A DNA stretch of 64,000 bases from Pseudomonadota bacterium. GTDB lineage: Bacteria; Pseudomonadota; Gammaproteobacteria; Burkholderiales; Burkholderiaceae_E. Positions 41,582 to 50,891 of this stretch are shown here, piece after piece. Position numbers and translations under genes: made by a program. Within the stretch, counting starts at the first letter, position 1. Each line of letters opens with the position of its first letter. Below the pieces are notes generated by a model. That model did not search any database. It was not told the origin of the DNA and saw only the letters and a list, made by a program, of their open reading frames with translations. Location of the stretch: contig JAEWGX010000041.1 in NCBI GenBank assembly GCA_023388075.1, positions 62,001-126,000 on the forward strand, read 5' to 3'.

Positions 41582-43218
41582 TGGTCCGGCCGTCGAAGCT
41601 GCTCCATCCGCAGCAGGAGCCGGTTGCGACCCGAAGCGCCGCGACGATCCTGCTCCTGCGCGACACCGACGACGGATACGAGGTGCTGATGACGCGGCGC
41701 TCGTCGCAGGCGAGCTTCGCGCCGGGCGCCTTCGTCTTTCCAGGCGGCGTGGTCGACGCGGCGGACGGCTCGCCGCGCGCCGAGCGCGTGTCGCGGGCGC
41801 GCCCCACGCAGACCGCGGAGCATCGCCGCTACGCGGTGGCAGCCATCCGCGAGGCCTTCGAGGAGCTGGGCGTACTGCTCGTCTGCGACGGGCACGAGCG
41901 TGCCGCGGACATGGATCGGTCCCACGACGCCGACTTCCTGGGACAGGTCGCGGCGCGGGGATTGACGCTTGCCGTCGACCGGACCTGGTGGCTGGCGCAC
42001 TGGGTCACGGACCGGGACATCCCGAAGCGCTTCGACGCCCGCTTCCTGGTTGCGCGCATGCCGCCCGGCCAGGAACCGGTGGCGGACAACAGCGAGCAGT
42101 TCGAGCCGGTCTGGATCACGCCACAGGAGGCGCTTCGCCGCCACGATGCAGGCGAGTTCGACATGATCTTCCCGACCATCCGGACACTGCGCCGGCTGGC
42201 GCGGTGGAAGCGGGTCGACGAGGTCCTCGCGGCCTGCCGCGACGAGGGTCCGCTCTGGATTTCGTGTCCGCGGGCCGGCTACCTCGCTGGGGCGATCGAA
42301 CGCTTCTCGGAGGACGAAGCGCCATTTGGCGAGTTGGCGTTGACCTCGCCCGACGGCCAGGTCGTCCACCACCTCGACTGGCAGTCGGAACGGCCGGTGC
42401 GCCTGCTCACGGACCTCTGGCGGCTCACCGCGCCGAATCCGGGCCGCATGACCGGCCCGGGGACGAACACCTACATCGTGGGCAACGACGCAGCCGGCTA
42501 CATCGTCATCGACCCGGGACCTCCGATCCAGCCCCACGTCGACCGTATCGCCGCGCTGGTGCGGGATCGCCTGAAGCTGATCCTCTGCACTCATTCGCAT
42601 CCGGATCATTCGCCCGCCGCGCCGCTGCTGCAGGCGCTGGCCCCGGCGCCGATCCTCGGCATCCCGTCGGCGCCTACGGCGCGCGAGGATTCGTTCTTCC
42701 GGCCGGACGAGGTGATCGAGGACGGCCGCACGCTGACGTTGGGTGACATGACGCTGCGTGCGGTGGTCACGCCGGGGCACGCGGCCAACCACGTGTGCTT
42801 CCATTTACCGGAGGATCGGCTGCTCCTCAGCGGCGACCACGTCCTGAACGGATCGACGACCATCGTCAACCCCCCGGACGGCAACATGATCGACTACCTG
42901 CGGTCGCTGGATCGACTGGCCGCCCTGGAGGCCGATTTCATCCTGCCCGCGCACGGCCATGTGCTCGGGGACGCCGGCGCCGCGATCCGGCGCTTGAAGT
43001 CGCACCGCCTGATGCGGGAAGCGAAAGTGCTGCGCGCGGTGGTGGAGCGCCCGGGCGAAAGTCTGGAGGAGCTGGTGGCGGCCGCCTACGACGACACGCC
43101 GGTGCAGGCGCACGGGATCGCCGCGCGATCCCTGCTTGCGCACCTGGAGAAGCTGATCGCCGAGGGCCAGGTGGCTCCAATCGGCAAGGGGTGGCAGGCG
43201 CTCGGCGTGACGACCTGA
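41581..43218 (+). CDS. NUDIX hydrolase (NUDT19-like) fused to metallo-beta-lactamase-fold hydrolase
   Basis: A 545-residue fusion. Residues 1-260 form a NUDIX domain with SFAPGAFVFPGGVVDAADG and the Nudix-type helix AAIREAFEELGVLL, the pattern of NUDT19-like CoA/acyl-CoA diphosphatases. Residues 270-545 form an MBL domain: PGTNTYIVG, THSHPDHSP as the metal motif, TPGHAANHVCFHL, LLLSGDHVLNG and PAHGH, as in LACTB2/glyoxalase II relatives. The ATG shares its first base with the preceding stop, so the two proteins are coupled. With an acyl-CoA-like neighbour, a role in CoA thioester turnover is plausible, but the substrate is inferred. Confidence 0.85.
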   Translation: MVRPSKLLHPQQEPVATRSAATILLLRDTDDGYEVLMTRRSSQASFAPGAFVFPGGVVDAADGSPRAERVSRARPTQTAEHRRYAVAAIREAFEELGVLLVCDGHERAADMDRSHDADFLGQVAARGLTLAVDRTWWLAHWVTDRDIPKRFDARFLVARMPPGQEPVADNSEQFEPVWITPQEALRRHDAGEFDMIFPTIRTLRRLARWKRVDEVLAACRDEGPLWISCPRAGYLAGAIERFSEDEAPFGELALTSPDGQVVHHLDWQSERPVRLLTDLWRLTAPNPGRMTGPGTNTYIVGNDAAGYIVIDPGPPIQPHVDRIAALVRDRLKLILCTHSHPDHSPAAPLLQALAPAPILGIPSAPTAREDSFFRPDEVIEDGRTLTLGDMTLRAVVTPGHAANHVCFHLPEDRLLLSGDHVLNGSTTIVNPPDGNMIDYLRSLDRLAALEADFILPAHGHVLGDAGAAIRRLKSHRLMREAKVLRAVVERPGESLEELVAAAYDDTPVQAHGIAARSLLAHLEKLIAEGQVAPIGKGWQALGVTT

Positions 43219-43246
43219 GCGACTGCCGCGAACCCCGGAAGCGCCT

Positions 43247-43270
43247 CGAGCCGCGTAACTCCGCGGCTCG
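43247..43270. terminator. Hairpin between convergent NUDIX-MBL and pnp genes
   Basis: A perfect 9-bp stem, CGAGCCGCG (43247-43255) with CGCGGCTCG (43262-43270), encloses a 6-base loop. It sits in the 64-base gap where the two genes converge, so it could serve both strands. No T-run is present on either side. Confidence 0.45.
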
Positions 43271-43282
43271 TCCCCGACCCGA

Positions 43283-45418
43283 TCAGGCGATCGGGGCGAC
43301 CGGCACTTCGATGGTGGTGTCGGAGGCGGCGGCCTTCATGGACAGGCGCAGGCGTCCCTTGTCGTCGGCCTCGATCACCTTCACCCGCACCGTCTGGCCT
43401 TCCTTCACGTAGTCCTCGACGCGATTGACACGCTCGTTCGCGATCTGGGAGACGTGCAGCAGGCCGTCGCGGCCCGGCAGGACCTGCACGATCGCGCCGA
43501 ACTCGAGGATCTTGAGCACGGTGCCGTCGTAGGTCTTGCCCATCTCGACCTCCGCGGTGAGGTCCGAGATGCGCTTCTGCGCGCGGCGCGCCGCCTCGGC
43601 ATCCACCGCCGCGATGGTGATGCTGCCGTCGTCCTGGATGTCGATGGTCGTGCCGGTCTCCTCGGTGATGGCGCGGATGGTTGCCCCACCCTTGCCGATC
43701 ACGTCGCGGATGCGTTCCGGATTGATCTTCATCTGGTACATCCGCGGCGCGAAGTCCGAGAGCTCCGCGCGCGCCGCCGGGATCGCCTGGTGCATGGCCT
43801 CCAGGATATGCAGCCGCGCCTCGCGGGCCTGCGCCAGCGCGACCTGCATGATCTCCTTGGTGATGCCCTGGATCTTGATGTCCATCTGCAGGGCGGTCAC
43901 GCCGACGTCGGTGCCGGCAACCTTGAAGTCCATGTCGCCGAGGTGATCCTCGTCGCCGAGGATGTCGGTGAGGACGGCGAACTTGTTCCCGTCCTTGATG
44001 AGGCCCATCGCCACGCCGGCCACGTGCTGCTTGATCGGGACGCCCGCATCCATGAGCGCGAGGCAGCCGCTGCAGACGGAGGCCATCGAGGACGAGCCGT
44101 TCGACTCCAGGACCTCGGAAACCAGCCGGATGGAGTAGGCGAACTCGTCGGCCGGGGGTACCAGCGCGGCGATCGCCCGCTTGGCAAGGCGGCCGTGGCC
44201 CACCTCGCGGCGCTTGGGCGTGCCGATGCGGCCCGTCTCGCCAGTGGCGAAGGGCGGCATGTTGTACTGCATCATGAACCGCTCGCGATACTCGCCGGTG
44301 ATCGCGTCGATGATCTGCTCGTCACGCGCGGTGCCCAGCGTGGCGACCGCGAGCGCCTGGGTCTCCCCGCGAGTGAACAGCGCGCTGCCATGCGCCCGCG
44401 GCAGCACGCCGGTGCGGATGGCGATCGGCCGCACGGTGCGGGTGTCACGGCCGTCGATGCGCGCCTCGCCCGACAGGATGCGGCCGCGGACGATCTTCGA
44501 CTGCATCTCGAACAGGATATCGCCCACCTCGCCGGCATCGGGCGGCGTCTGGCCCGCCGCCTGCGATTCCTCGACGAGCTTGGCCATCACCTCGGTCTCG
44601 ATCGCCTTGATCCTCTGCTGACGCTCCTGCTTGACGCGGGTCTTGTAGGCCTCCTGGAACTCGGCCGCCGCGAGCGCCTCGATCCGGGCGATGAGCTGCT
44701 GGTTCTTCTCGGGCGCCTTCCACTCCCACTCCGGCTTGCCACCGGCTTCGACCAGGTCCTCGATGGCGTCGATCGCGACCTGCATCTGCTCGTGGCCGAA
44801 GACCACGGCGCCCAGCATCACGTCCTCGGGCAACTGGTCGGCCTCGGATTCCACCATGAGCACGGCGGAGCTGGTGCCCGCCACGACCAGGTTGAGCTTG
44901 GAATCCTCGAGCTGCGTCGCGGTGGGGTTGAGGACGTACTGCCCGTCCGCATAGGCGACCCGGGCGGCGCCGATCGGACCGGCGAAGGGCACGCCGGAGA
45001 TCGAGAGCGCGGCGGAGGCGCCGATCATGGCCGGGATGTCGGAATCGATCTCGGGATCGCTGGAGAGCACCGTGAGGACGATCTGGACCTCGTTCATGAA
45101 GCCTTCGGGAAAGAGCGGCCGGATCGGACGGTCGATCAGCCGCGCCGTCAGGGTTTCCTTCTCGGTAGGACGGCCCTCGCGCTTGAAGAAGCCACCCGGG
45201 ATGCGGCCTGCGGCGTAGAACTTCTCGAAGTAGTCGACCGTGAGGGGGAAGAAGGACTGGCCGGGCTTCGGGTTGCGGGCTGCGACCACGGTGGCAAGCA
45301 CCATGGTGTCGCCCATGGAGACCATCACGGATCCGCCGGCCTGGCGGGCGATCTCGCCCGTCTCGATGGTGACGGAGTGCTGGCCCCACTGGAACGTCTT
45401 CTTGGCTATCTCGAACAT
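43283..45418 (-). CDS. pnp: Polyribonucleotide nucleotidyltransferase (PNPase)
   Basis: A 711-residue 3'-5' phosphorolytic exoribonuclease and degradosome component. It has two RNase PH domains (first with GRIPGGFFKREGRPTEKE, second with RGETQALAVATLG and SDILGDEDHLGDMDFKVAG-type residues). A KH domain (RDVIGKGGATIRAITEETG) and a C-terminal S1 domain (VGKTYDGTVLKILEFGAIVQ, DGLLHVSQIA) follow. AAGGAAAG lies before the ATG. It follows rpsO, the classic arrangement, with a hairpin in the gap. Confidence 0.98.
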   Translation of the reverse strand: MFEIAKKTFQWGQHSVTIETGEIARQAGGSVMVSMGDTMVLATVVAARNPKPGQSFFPLTVDYFEKFYAAGRIPGGFFKREGRPTEKETLTARLIDRPIRPLFPEGFMNEVQIVLTVLSSDPEIDSDIPAMIGASAALSISGVPFAGPIGAARVAYADGQYVLNPTATQLEDSKLNLVVAGTSSAVLMVESEADQLPEDVMLGAVVFGHEQMQVAIDAIEDLVEAGGKPEWEWKAPEKNQQLIARIEALAAAEFQEAYKTRVKQERQQRIKAIETEVMAKLVEESQAAGQTPPDAGEVGDILFEMQSKIVRGRILSGEARIDGRDTRTVRPIAIRTGVLPRAHGSALFTRGETQALAVATLGTARDEQIIDAITGEYRERFMMQYNMPPFATGETGRIGTPKRREVGHGRLAKRAIAALVPPADEFAYSIRLVSEVLESNGSSSMASVCSGCLALMDAGVPIKQHVAGVAMGLIKDGNKFAVLTDILGDEDHLGDMDFKVAGTDVGVTALQMDIKIQGITKEIMQVALAQAREARLHILEAMHQAIPAARAELSDFAPRMYQMKINPERIRDVIGKGGATIRAITEETGTTIDIQDDGSITIAAVDAEAARRAQKRISDLTAEVEMGKTYDGTVLKILEFGAIVQVLPGRDGLLHVSQIANERVNRVEDYVKEGQTVRVKVIEADDKGRLRLSMKAAASDTTIEVPVAPIA

Positions 45419-45496
45419 GTTGTTGCTTTCCTTGCGCTAGTGGCGGGGAGCTGGAGGGACGGCGGTCCGACGCCCCGGTACGCCTGCATGACAGAA

Positions 45497-45516
45497 ATGC
45501 CCGCGCGAGCGGGCAT
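45497..45516 (-). terminator. Hairpin between rpsO and pnp
   Basis: An 8-bp stem, ATGCCCGC with GCGGGCAT, encloses a 4-base loop (GCGA on plus, TCGC on the transcribed minus strand). It is followed on the minus strand by a short T-rich TTCTGT. It fits a partial terminator or processing site after rpsO, as found in other rpsO-pnp operons. Confidence 0.6.
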
Positions 45517-45536
45517 CTGGAATCTGGCGTGGCGGA

Positions 45537-45806
45537 TCACTTGCGCAGGCCAAGCCGCTCGATGAGCGACTTGTATGCTTCCGGGCTGCGGCCCTTCAAG
45601 TAGTCCAGCAGCTTGCGCCGACGACTCACCATCCTGAGCAGGCCACGCCGGGAGTGGTGGTCCTTGGCGTGCTCCTTGAAGTGATTGGTCAACTCGTTGA
45701 TGCGGGTGGTGAGCAGCGCCACCTGGACTTCGGGCGACCCGGTATCGTTGGCGGCGCGTTGATATTCGGCGACGACTTTCGCCTTGGCTTCTGCAGCTAG
45801 TGCCAT
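45537..45806 (-). CDS. rpsO: 30S ribosomal protein S15
   Basis: An 89-residue small-subunit protein that binds 16S rRNA early in assembly. Its length equals the bacterial norm, and it contains NDTGSPEVQVALLTTRINEL, HAKDHHSRRGLLRMVSRRRK and YLKGRSPEAYKSLIERLGLR. TAAGGA lies nine bases before the ATG at 45806; the longer in-frame reading upstream is not needed. The leader of about 80 bases could carry the S15 autoregulatory structure known in other species, but I did not resolve one. Confidence 0.98.
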   Translation of the reverse strand: MALAAEAKAKVVAEYQRAANDTGSPEVQVALLTTRINELTNHFKEHAKDHHSRRGLLRMVSRRRKLLDYLKGRSPEAYKSLIERLGLRK

Positions 45807-45889
45807 GATTTTCCTTAAAGGTACAAGGATTGGACTTGCGGCCTCGCCTGGCATTGCGGACCGTGCTCTGGAAAAGCGGGAAAGGGCGG

Positions 45890-45895
45890 ATTATA
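45890..45895 (-). promoter_or_regulatory. Consensus -10 box for rpsO-pnp
   Basis: A perfect TATAAT on the minus strand lies about 85 bases upstream of the rpsO start, just beyond the end of the EamA gene. The -35 region near 45913-45918 is poor, so this is the best single promoter element in the window rather than a full match. Confidence 0.6.
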
Positions 45896-45915
45896 CTCCG
45901 CGGCCCCGCCCGACG

Positions 45916-46857
45916 CTACCGGGCGACCTCCGGCATTCCCGCGGGCGCGACCCCCGGATCCGGGCGCTCTCCGAACGCAGCCACCGCGATGCCGGCGAGG
46001 AGCACGGCGAAGGCCAGGAGTTGGCCGGGCGACGGAATCTCCCCAAGCAGGATCGCCGCCAGGACGGCGGAGCCGACCGGCTCGCCCAGGATGGAAAGCG
46101 CGACGAAGGTGGGCGAGAGGCGCCTCAGCGCCCAGTTGAAGGCAGTGTGCCCGACCAGTTGCGGGCCGAGCGCAAGGCCGGCCAGAGCCGACCAGCCGAG
46201 TGCCGAGTAGCCGAGCAGGGGGACCCCCGCCGCGACGGCCACGCCGACCAGGATCAACCCCGAGACGGCATAGACCAGGCCGACATAGCCCAGCAGGCTG
46301 AGGCGCGAGGCGAGCCGCCGCCCCGCCAGCAGGTAGGCGCTCACGCCGAGTGCGCCAGCCAGGGCCAGCCCGTTGCCCAGCAGCGGCTGGCGCCCGGCTT
46401 CTCCGCCCTGCCCGGCGTCGACGGCGAGGATCAGCAGGCAGCCGACGAGGCTGACCGCGATGCCCGTCACCGTGAGCCTGGCGAGCCGTTCCCGGAAGAT
46501 CAGGACGGTCGCGAGCCCGACCCAGACGGGGTTCGTCGTGACGAGCGCGGCGCTCGACGCGACCGAGGTGTACTCCAGCGAGGTGATCCAGGTGACGAAG
46601 TGCGCCGACAGAAAGATGCCCGCCAGGGCGGCGAGCCGCAGGTCCCTCGCGCCGAGGCGGCCAAGCTCGCCGCGGCGCAGCGCGCAGGCAAGCGCAGCAA
46701 CGACAGCGCCAGCCAGCGCCATGCGCCATGCCGCGATCGCCAGCGAATCGATGCCCTCCTGCTGGGCGTAGCGCACCAGGATGGACGACGAGCTGGCCGC
46801 GAGCACGCCCACCAGCAGCACCAGGAACGGAGCCGCCCGCGCCGGGAGCCGCTCCAC
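45916..46857 (-). CDS. EamA/DMT-family membrane transporter
   Basis: A 313-residue protein with ten predicted helices in two EamA repeats. The first begins FLVLLVGVLAASSSSILVRY and contains FVTWITSLEYTSVASSAALV. The second contains SLLGYVGLVYAVSGLILVG and ends with LSILGEPVGSAVLAAILLGE. These transporters export or import small metabolites; the substrate is not predictable. The gene begins seven bases after dcd, so it is probably the last gene of apbC-dcd-eamA. Confidence 0.88.
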   Translation of the reverse strand: MERLPARAAPFLVLLVGVLAASSSSILVRYAQQEGIDSLAIAAWRMALAGAVVAALACALRRGELGRLGARDLRLAALAGIFLSAHFVTWITSLEYTSVASSAALVTTNPVWVGLATVLIFRERLARLTVTGIAVSLVGCLLILAVDAGQGGEAGRQPLLGNGLALAGALGVSAYLLAGRRLASRLSLLGYVGLVYAVSGLILVGVAVAAGVPLLGYSALGWSALAGLALGPQLVGHTAFNWALRRLSPTFVALSILGEPVGSAVLAAILLGEIPSPGQLLAFAVLLAGIAVAAFGERPDPGVAPAGMPEVAR

Positions 46858-46864
46858 CAGAACC

Positions 46865-47431
46865 TCAGGCTTTCGGGAGCGTCACGCCCAGCTGGCCCTG
46901 GTACTTCCCGCCACGATCACGGTAGGAGGTCTCGCAGACCTCGTCGGACTCGAAGAAGAGCACCTGGGCGCAGCCCTCGCCGGCATAGATCTTCGCCGGC
47001 AGTGGCGTCGTGTTGGAGAACTCGAGGGTCACGTAGCCTTCCCATTCGGGTTCGAACGGGGTGACGTTCACGATGATCCCGCAGCGGGCATAGGTCGACT
47101 TGCCCAGGCAGATGGTCAGCACGTTGCGCGGGATCCGGAAGTACTCCACCGTCCGGGCGAGCGCGAAGGAATTCGGCGGGATGATGCAGACATCGCCCTT
47201 GAAGTCGACGAAGGACTTCTCGTCGAAGTTCTTCGGGTCGACGATGGTGCTGTTGATGTTGGTGAAGATCTTGAACTCGTCCGCGCAGCGGATGTCGTAG
47301 CCGTAGCTGGAGGTGCCGAAGGAGACGACGCGCCGCCCGTCCACCGAGCGCACCTGCTCCGCCTGGAAGGGCTCGATCATTCCATGGTCCCGCGCCATGC
47401 GGCGGATCCACTTGTCCGCCTTGATGGTCAC
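46865..47431 (-). CDS. dcd: dCTP deaminase
   Basis: A 188-residue enzyme converting dCTP to dUTP, the first step toward dTMP in many bacteria, thus metabolically linked to thyA. Its length equals the trimeric dCTP deaminase norm. Diagnostic stretches are VSFGTSSYGYDIRCADEFKI, LGKSTYARCGIIVNVTPFEP and EGYVTLEFSNTTPLPAKIYA with the catalytic Glu. The start is GTG at 47429-47431, overlapping the apbC stop in GTGA. Confidence 0.97.
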   Translation of the reverse strand: MTIKADKWIRRMARDHGMIEPFQAEQVRSVDGRRVVSFGTSSYGYDIRCADEFKIFTNINSTIVDPKNFDEKSFVDFKGDVCIIPPNSFALARTVEYFRIPRNVLTICLGKSTYARCGIIVNVTPFEPEWEGYVTLEFSNTTPLPAKIYAGEGCAQVLFFESDEVCETSYRDRGGKYQGQLGVTLPKA

Positions 47432-48516
47432 GTGTTCTGCACCACGATGGCCGGGAACTTGTGCGACATGTCGCGCGCCTTCTCGGCGATGCGCACCGCC
47501 ACCTTGCGGGCGATCTCGCGATAGCGCTCCGCCAGCTCTCCGTCGGGCTCCGCCACCACGGTCGGCCGGCCCGAATCAGCCTGCTCCCGGATCCGGATGT
47601 CCAGCGGCAGGCCGCCGAGGTAGTCGATACCGTACTCCTTCGACATGCGCTCGCCGCCGCCGGCACCGAAGATGTGCTCGGTATGACCGCAGTTCGTGCA
47701 GGTGTGGATCGCCATGTTCTCGACGACGCCGAGGATGGGGATTCCGACCTTCTCGAACATCTTCAGGCCCTTGCGCGCATCCAGGAGGGCGATGTCCTGG
47801 GGGGTCGTGACGATCACGGCGCCGGTGACCGGGATCTTCTGCGAGAGCGTGAGGTGGATGTCGCCGGTCCCGGGGGGCATGTCGATCACCAGGTAGTCGA
47901 GGTCGCGCCAGTTCGTCTCGCGAAGGAGCTGCTCCAGCGCCTGGGTGACCATCGGGCCGCGCCATACCATCGGCGTGTCCAGATCGATCAGGAAGCCGAT
48001 CGAGATCGCCTGCACGCCATGCCCCTGCATCGGCTCCAGCGTCTTGCCGTCCGGGCTCTCCGGGCGCCCGGAGATGCCCAGCATGGTGGGCTGCGAAGGA
48101 CCGTAGATGTCGGCGTCCAGCATGCCGACATTGGCGCCCTCTGCCGCCAGCGCGAGCGCGAGGTTGACCGCCGTGGTGCTCTTGCCCACCCCGCCCTTGC
48201 CCGACGCCACCACGATGACGTTGCGCACGTTGGGCAGCAGCTTCACGCCGCGCTGGACCGAGTGCGACTGGATCTTCTGGTAGACGTTGACGCTGACGTT
48301 GGCCACGCCCGGCAGCTCGCGCAGCGCCGCGATGACGCGGCGCCGGATCGGATCGATCTGGCTGCGGGCGGGATAGCCGAGCTCGACGTCCACGGCGATG
48401 TCGCCGCCCTCCACCCGGATGTTGCGGGCGGCCTTGCTCGTGACGAGGTCCCGTTCGGTGTTCGGGTCCACGATGGACTCGAGCGCTCTGGACACGTCCT
48501 GGACGGTCGCTGTCAT
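47428..48516 (-). CDS. apbC: Mrp/NBP35-family iron-sulfur carrier ATPase ApbC
   Basis: A 362-residue P-loop protein that binds and transfers Fe-S clusters. An N-terminal MIP18/DUF59-like domain (residues 1-80, ALESIVDPNTERDLV) precedes the deviant Walker A VASGKGGVGKST. Then come LDADIYGPSQP, VIDMPPGTGDIHLTL and the cluster-ligating pair in TCTNCGHTE. I chose the ATG at 48516 because AGGAGG lies upstream and the DUF59-like domain starts directly. It is divergent from metG, a frequent neighbour. Confidence 0.95.
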   Translation of the reverse strand: MTATVQDVSRALESIVDPNTERDLVTSKAARNIRVEGGDIAVDVELGYPARSQIDPIRRRVIAALRELPGVANVSVNVYQKIQSHSVQRGVKLLPNVRNVIVVASGKGGVGKSTTAVNLALALAAEGANVGMLDADIYGPSQPTMLGISGRPESPDGKTLEPMQGHGVQAISIGFLIDLDTPMVWRGPMVTQALEQLLRETNWRDLDYLVIDMPPGTGDIHLTLSQKIPVTGAVIVTTPQDIALLDARKGLKMFEKVGIPILGVVENMAIHTCTNCGHTEHIFGAGGGERMSKEYGIDYLGGLPLDIRIREQADSGRPTVVAEPDGELAERYREIARKVAVRIAEKARDMSHKFPAIVVQNT

Positions 48517-48680
48517 GGTCGTGACTTCCCTCCTGATTCCTTCACCCCTTTCCACTAGCCAGTCTATCCGAAACGGCCGCGGATCCCGCTCGAACGCCGG
48601 GTTCCCCGGCCCTGGCTTGGTACACTGCGGGGTTCGCGGTTCCCGCGGCTCCTCTACCGTACCGACTTGCCCGCCCTCCG

Positions 48681-50876
48681 ATGACCAGCTCCAGGCCAGG
48701 CTCCGTCAGGAAGCGCCTCTTCGTGACCACCGCGCTTCCCTATGCCAACGGATCATTCCACATCGGCCACATCATGGAGTACATCCAGGCGGACATCTGG
48801 GTGCGGTTCCAGCGGCTGGTCGGCCAGGAGGTGCACTTCGTCTGTGCGGACGATGCGCACGGCGCGCCGATCATGCTCAAGGCGGAGAGCGAAGGCATCA
48901 CGCCGGCCGAGCTGGTGGCCCGCATCGCGGCGGAACGCCCGCGCTACCTGGACGGCTACCACATCAGCTTCGATCACTGGCATTCCACGGAATCGCCGGA
49001 GAACACCGAGCTCTCGCAGGAGATCTACCGCCGGCTGAAGGCCGAGGGGCTGATCGCTGCCCGCACGATCGACCAGTTCTTCGATCCGGTGAAGTCGATG
49101 TTCCTGCCGGACCGATACATCAAGGGCGAGTGCCCCACCTGCCATGCCAAGGACCAGTTCGGCGACGCCTGCGAAGTCTGCGGCAGCGTGTACGCGCCGA
49201 CCGACCTGATCGAGCCCTACTCCACGATCTCCGGGGCGGCGCCGGTGCTGCGAAGCTCGGAGCACTTCTTCTTCCGGCTCTCGGATCCGCGTTGCCGCCG
49301 CTTCCTGCACGAATGGATCGACAGCGGCGCCCTGCAGCCGGAGGTTGCGAACAAGGCGCGGGAATGGCTGGGCGGCTCGGGCGAGGCCGACGGCGAAGGT
49401 GCGGACACGCTCGCGGACTGGGACATCTCGCGCGACGAACCGTACTTCGGCATCCCGATCCCGGACGCGCCGGGCAAGTACTTCTACGTGTGGCTGGACG
49501 CCCCGGTGGGCTACCTGGCCTCGCTCAAGGCGCACTGCCGCCGGATCGCCCTGGACTTCGACGCCCTGGTCGCCCCCGGTGACGAGCCGTCGGCCGACGG
49601 GCGCGTGCGCGAGCAGGTGCACTTCATCGGCAAGGACATCATCTACTTCCACACGCTGTTCTGGCCGGCGATGCTGCGCTTTTCCGGCTTCAAGGTGCCG
49701 GACCACATCTTCGTCCACGGTTTCCTGACCGTCTCCGGCGAGAAGATGTCCAAGTCCAGGGGGACCGGCCTGTCGCCGCTCGCCTACCTGGAGCTCGGCA
49801 TGAATCCGGAGTGGCTGCGCTACTACCTTGCCGCCAAGCTGAACGGCCGGGTCGAGGACGTCGACTTCAACCCGGACGACTTCGTCGCCCGGGTCAACAG
49901 CGATCTGGTCGGCAAGCTGGTCAACATCGCCAGCCGCTGCGCCGGCTTCATCGGCAAGCGCTTCGACGGCGCCCTGGCCGCGCCGGACACGTCCACGCTG
50001 GCGTCCTTCGCGAGCGGCTGGTCCGGCGCCGACGCGGTCGCCTCGCTCTACGAGGCCCGTGAGTTCGGCAAGGCGATGCGCGAGATCATGGGCTTCGCCG
50101 ACCGCGTCAACCAGTACATCGACAGCGAGAAGCCCTGGGAGCTGGCGAAGGATCCCGCGCAGGCCGAGCGCCTGCACCGGGTGTGCTCGGACGCGCTGCG
50201 CGCTTTCCGCGACCTGACCATCCTGCTTGCACCGGTGCTGCCGGCAACCACCGCCAAGGCGGCCGAGTTCCTGGGGGTCGAGGCGGCTGCCTGGTCCGAG
50301 CTGGAGGAACCGCTGCCCGAGGGGCATCGCATCAAGCCGTACAAGCACCTGCTGCAGCGGGTGGACCCGAAGCAGCTGGATGCCCTCTTCGGCGTGGAGC
50401 CGGAGGCACCGCCCGCCGCCGGAGCCGGCGCGGGAACCCGCGCCGCGAAAGCCTCCGCCACCGGGCCCAAGCCGGCCCGAGAGGCCAACGCGGAAGCCGC
50501 GGCTGGCGGCAAACGCGCCGCCGTGCCCGGCGGGGGCGACGGCCAGATCACCATCGACGATTTCTCTCGCGTCGCGCTGAGGGTGGCCCGCATCGAGTCG
50601 GCGGAGCGGCTGGAGGGCTCCACCAAGCTGCTCAAGCTGATGCTGGACGTCGGCGAAGCCGAGCCCCGGCAGGTGTTCGCCGGGATCGCCGCGCACTACG
50701 ATCCGGCCACGCTCGTCGGCAAGCTCACCGTGATGGTGGCGAACCTGGCGCCCCGAAAGATGAAGTTCGGCGTATCCGAAGGCATGGTGCTCGCCGCCTC
50801 CGGCGCGGACGATGGCAAGGGGATCTTCCTGCTGGAGCCCCATGCCGGCGCCGCGCCCGGCATGGTGGTGCGCTAG
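48681..50876 (+). CDS. metG: Methionyl-tRNA synthetase
   Basis: A 731-residue class I synthetase. The HIGH motif is in PYANGSFHIGHIMEY, the zinc knuckle in CPTCHAKDQ with CEVCG, and KMSKS in SGEKMSKSRGTG. The anticodon-binding helical domain follows (RVNQYIDSEKPWELAKDPAQ). After an Ala/Gly/Pro-rich linker (about residues 575-620) comes a C-terminal tRNA-binding EMAP-II-like domain (ITIDDFSRVALRVARIESAE, KMKFGVSEGMVLAAS). The linker is the low-complexity part; the rest is standard. Confidence 0.98.
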   Translation: MTSSRPGSVRKRLFVTTALPYANGSFHIGHIMEYIQADIWVRFQRLVGQEVHFVCADDAHGAPIMLKAESEGITPAELVARIAAERPRYLDGYHISFDHWHSTESPENTELSQEIYRRLKAEGLIAARTIDQFFDPVKSMFLPDRYIKGECPTCHAKDQFGDACEVCGSVYAPTDLIEPYSTISGAAPVLRSSEHFFFRLSDPRCRRFLHEWIDSGALQPEVANKAREWLGGSGEADGEGADTLADWDISRDEPYFGIPIPDAPGKYFYVWLDAPVGYLASLKAHCRRIALDFDALVAPGDEPSADGRVREQVHFIGKDIIYFHTLFWPAMLRFSGFKVPDHIFVHGFLTVSGEKMSKSRGTGLSPLAYLELGMNPEWLRYYLAAKLNGRVEDVDFNPDDFVARVNSDLVGKLVNIASRCAGFIGKRFDGALAAPDTSTLASFASGWSGADAVASLYEAREFGKAMREIMGFADRVNQYIDSEKPWELAKDPAQAERLHRVCSDALRAFRDLTILLAPVLPATTAKAAEFLGVEAAAWSELEEPLPEGHRIKPYKHLLQRVDPKQLDALFGVEPEAPPAAGAGAGTRAAKASATGPKPAREANAEAAAGGKRAAVPGGGDGQITIDDFSRVALRVARIESAERLEGSTKLLKLMLDVGEAEPRQVFAGIAAHYDPATLVGKLTVMVANLAPRKMKFGVSEGMVLAASGADDGKGIFLLEPHAGAAPGMVVR

Positions 50877-50891
50877 CCCTCCGCCAGAGAC

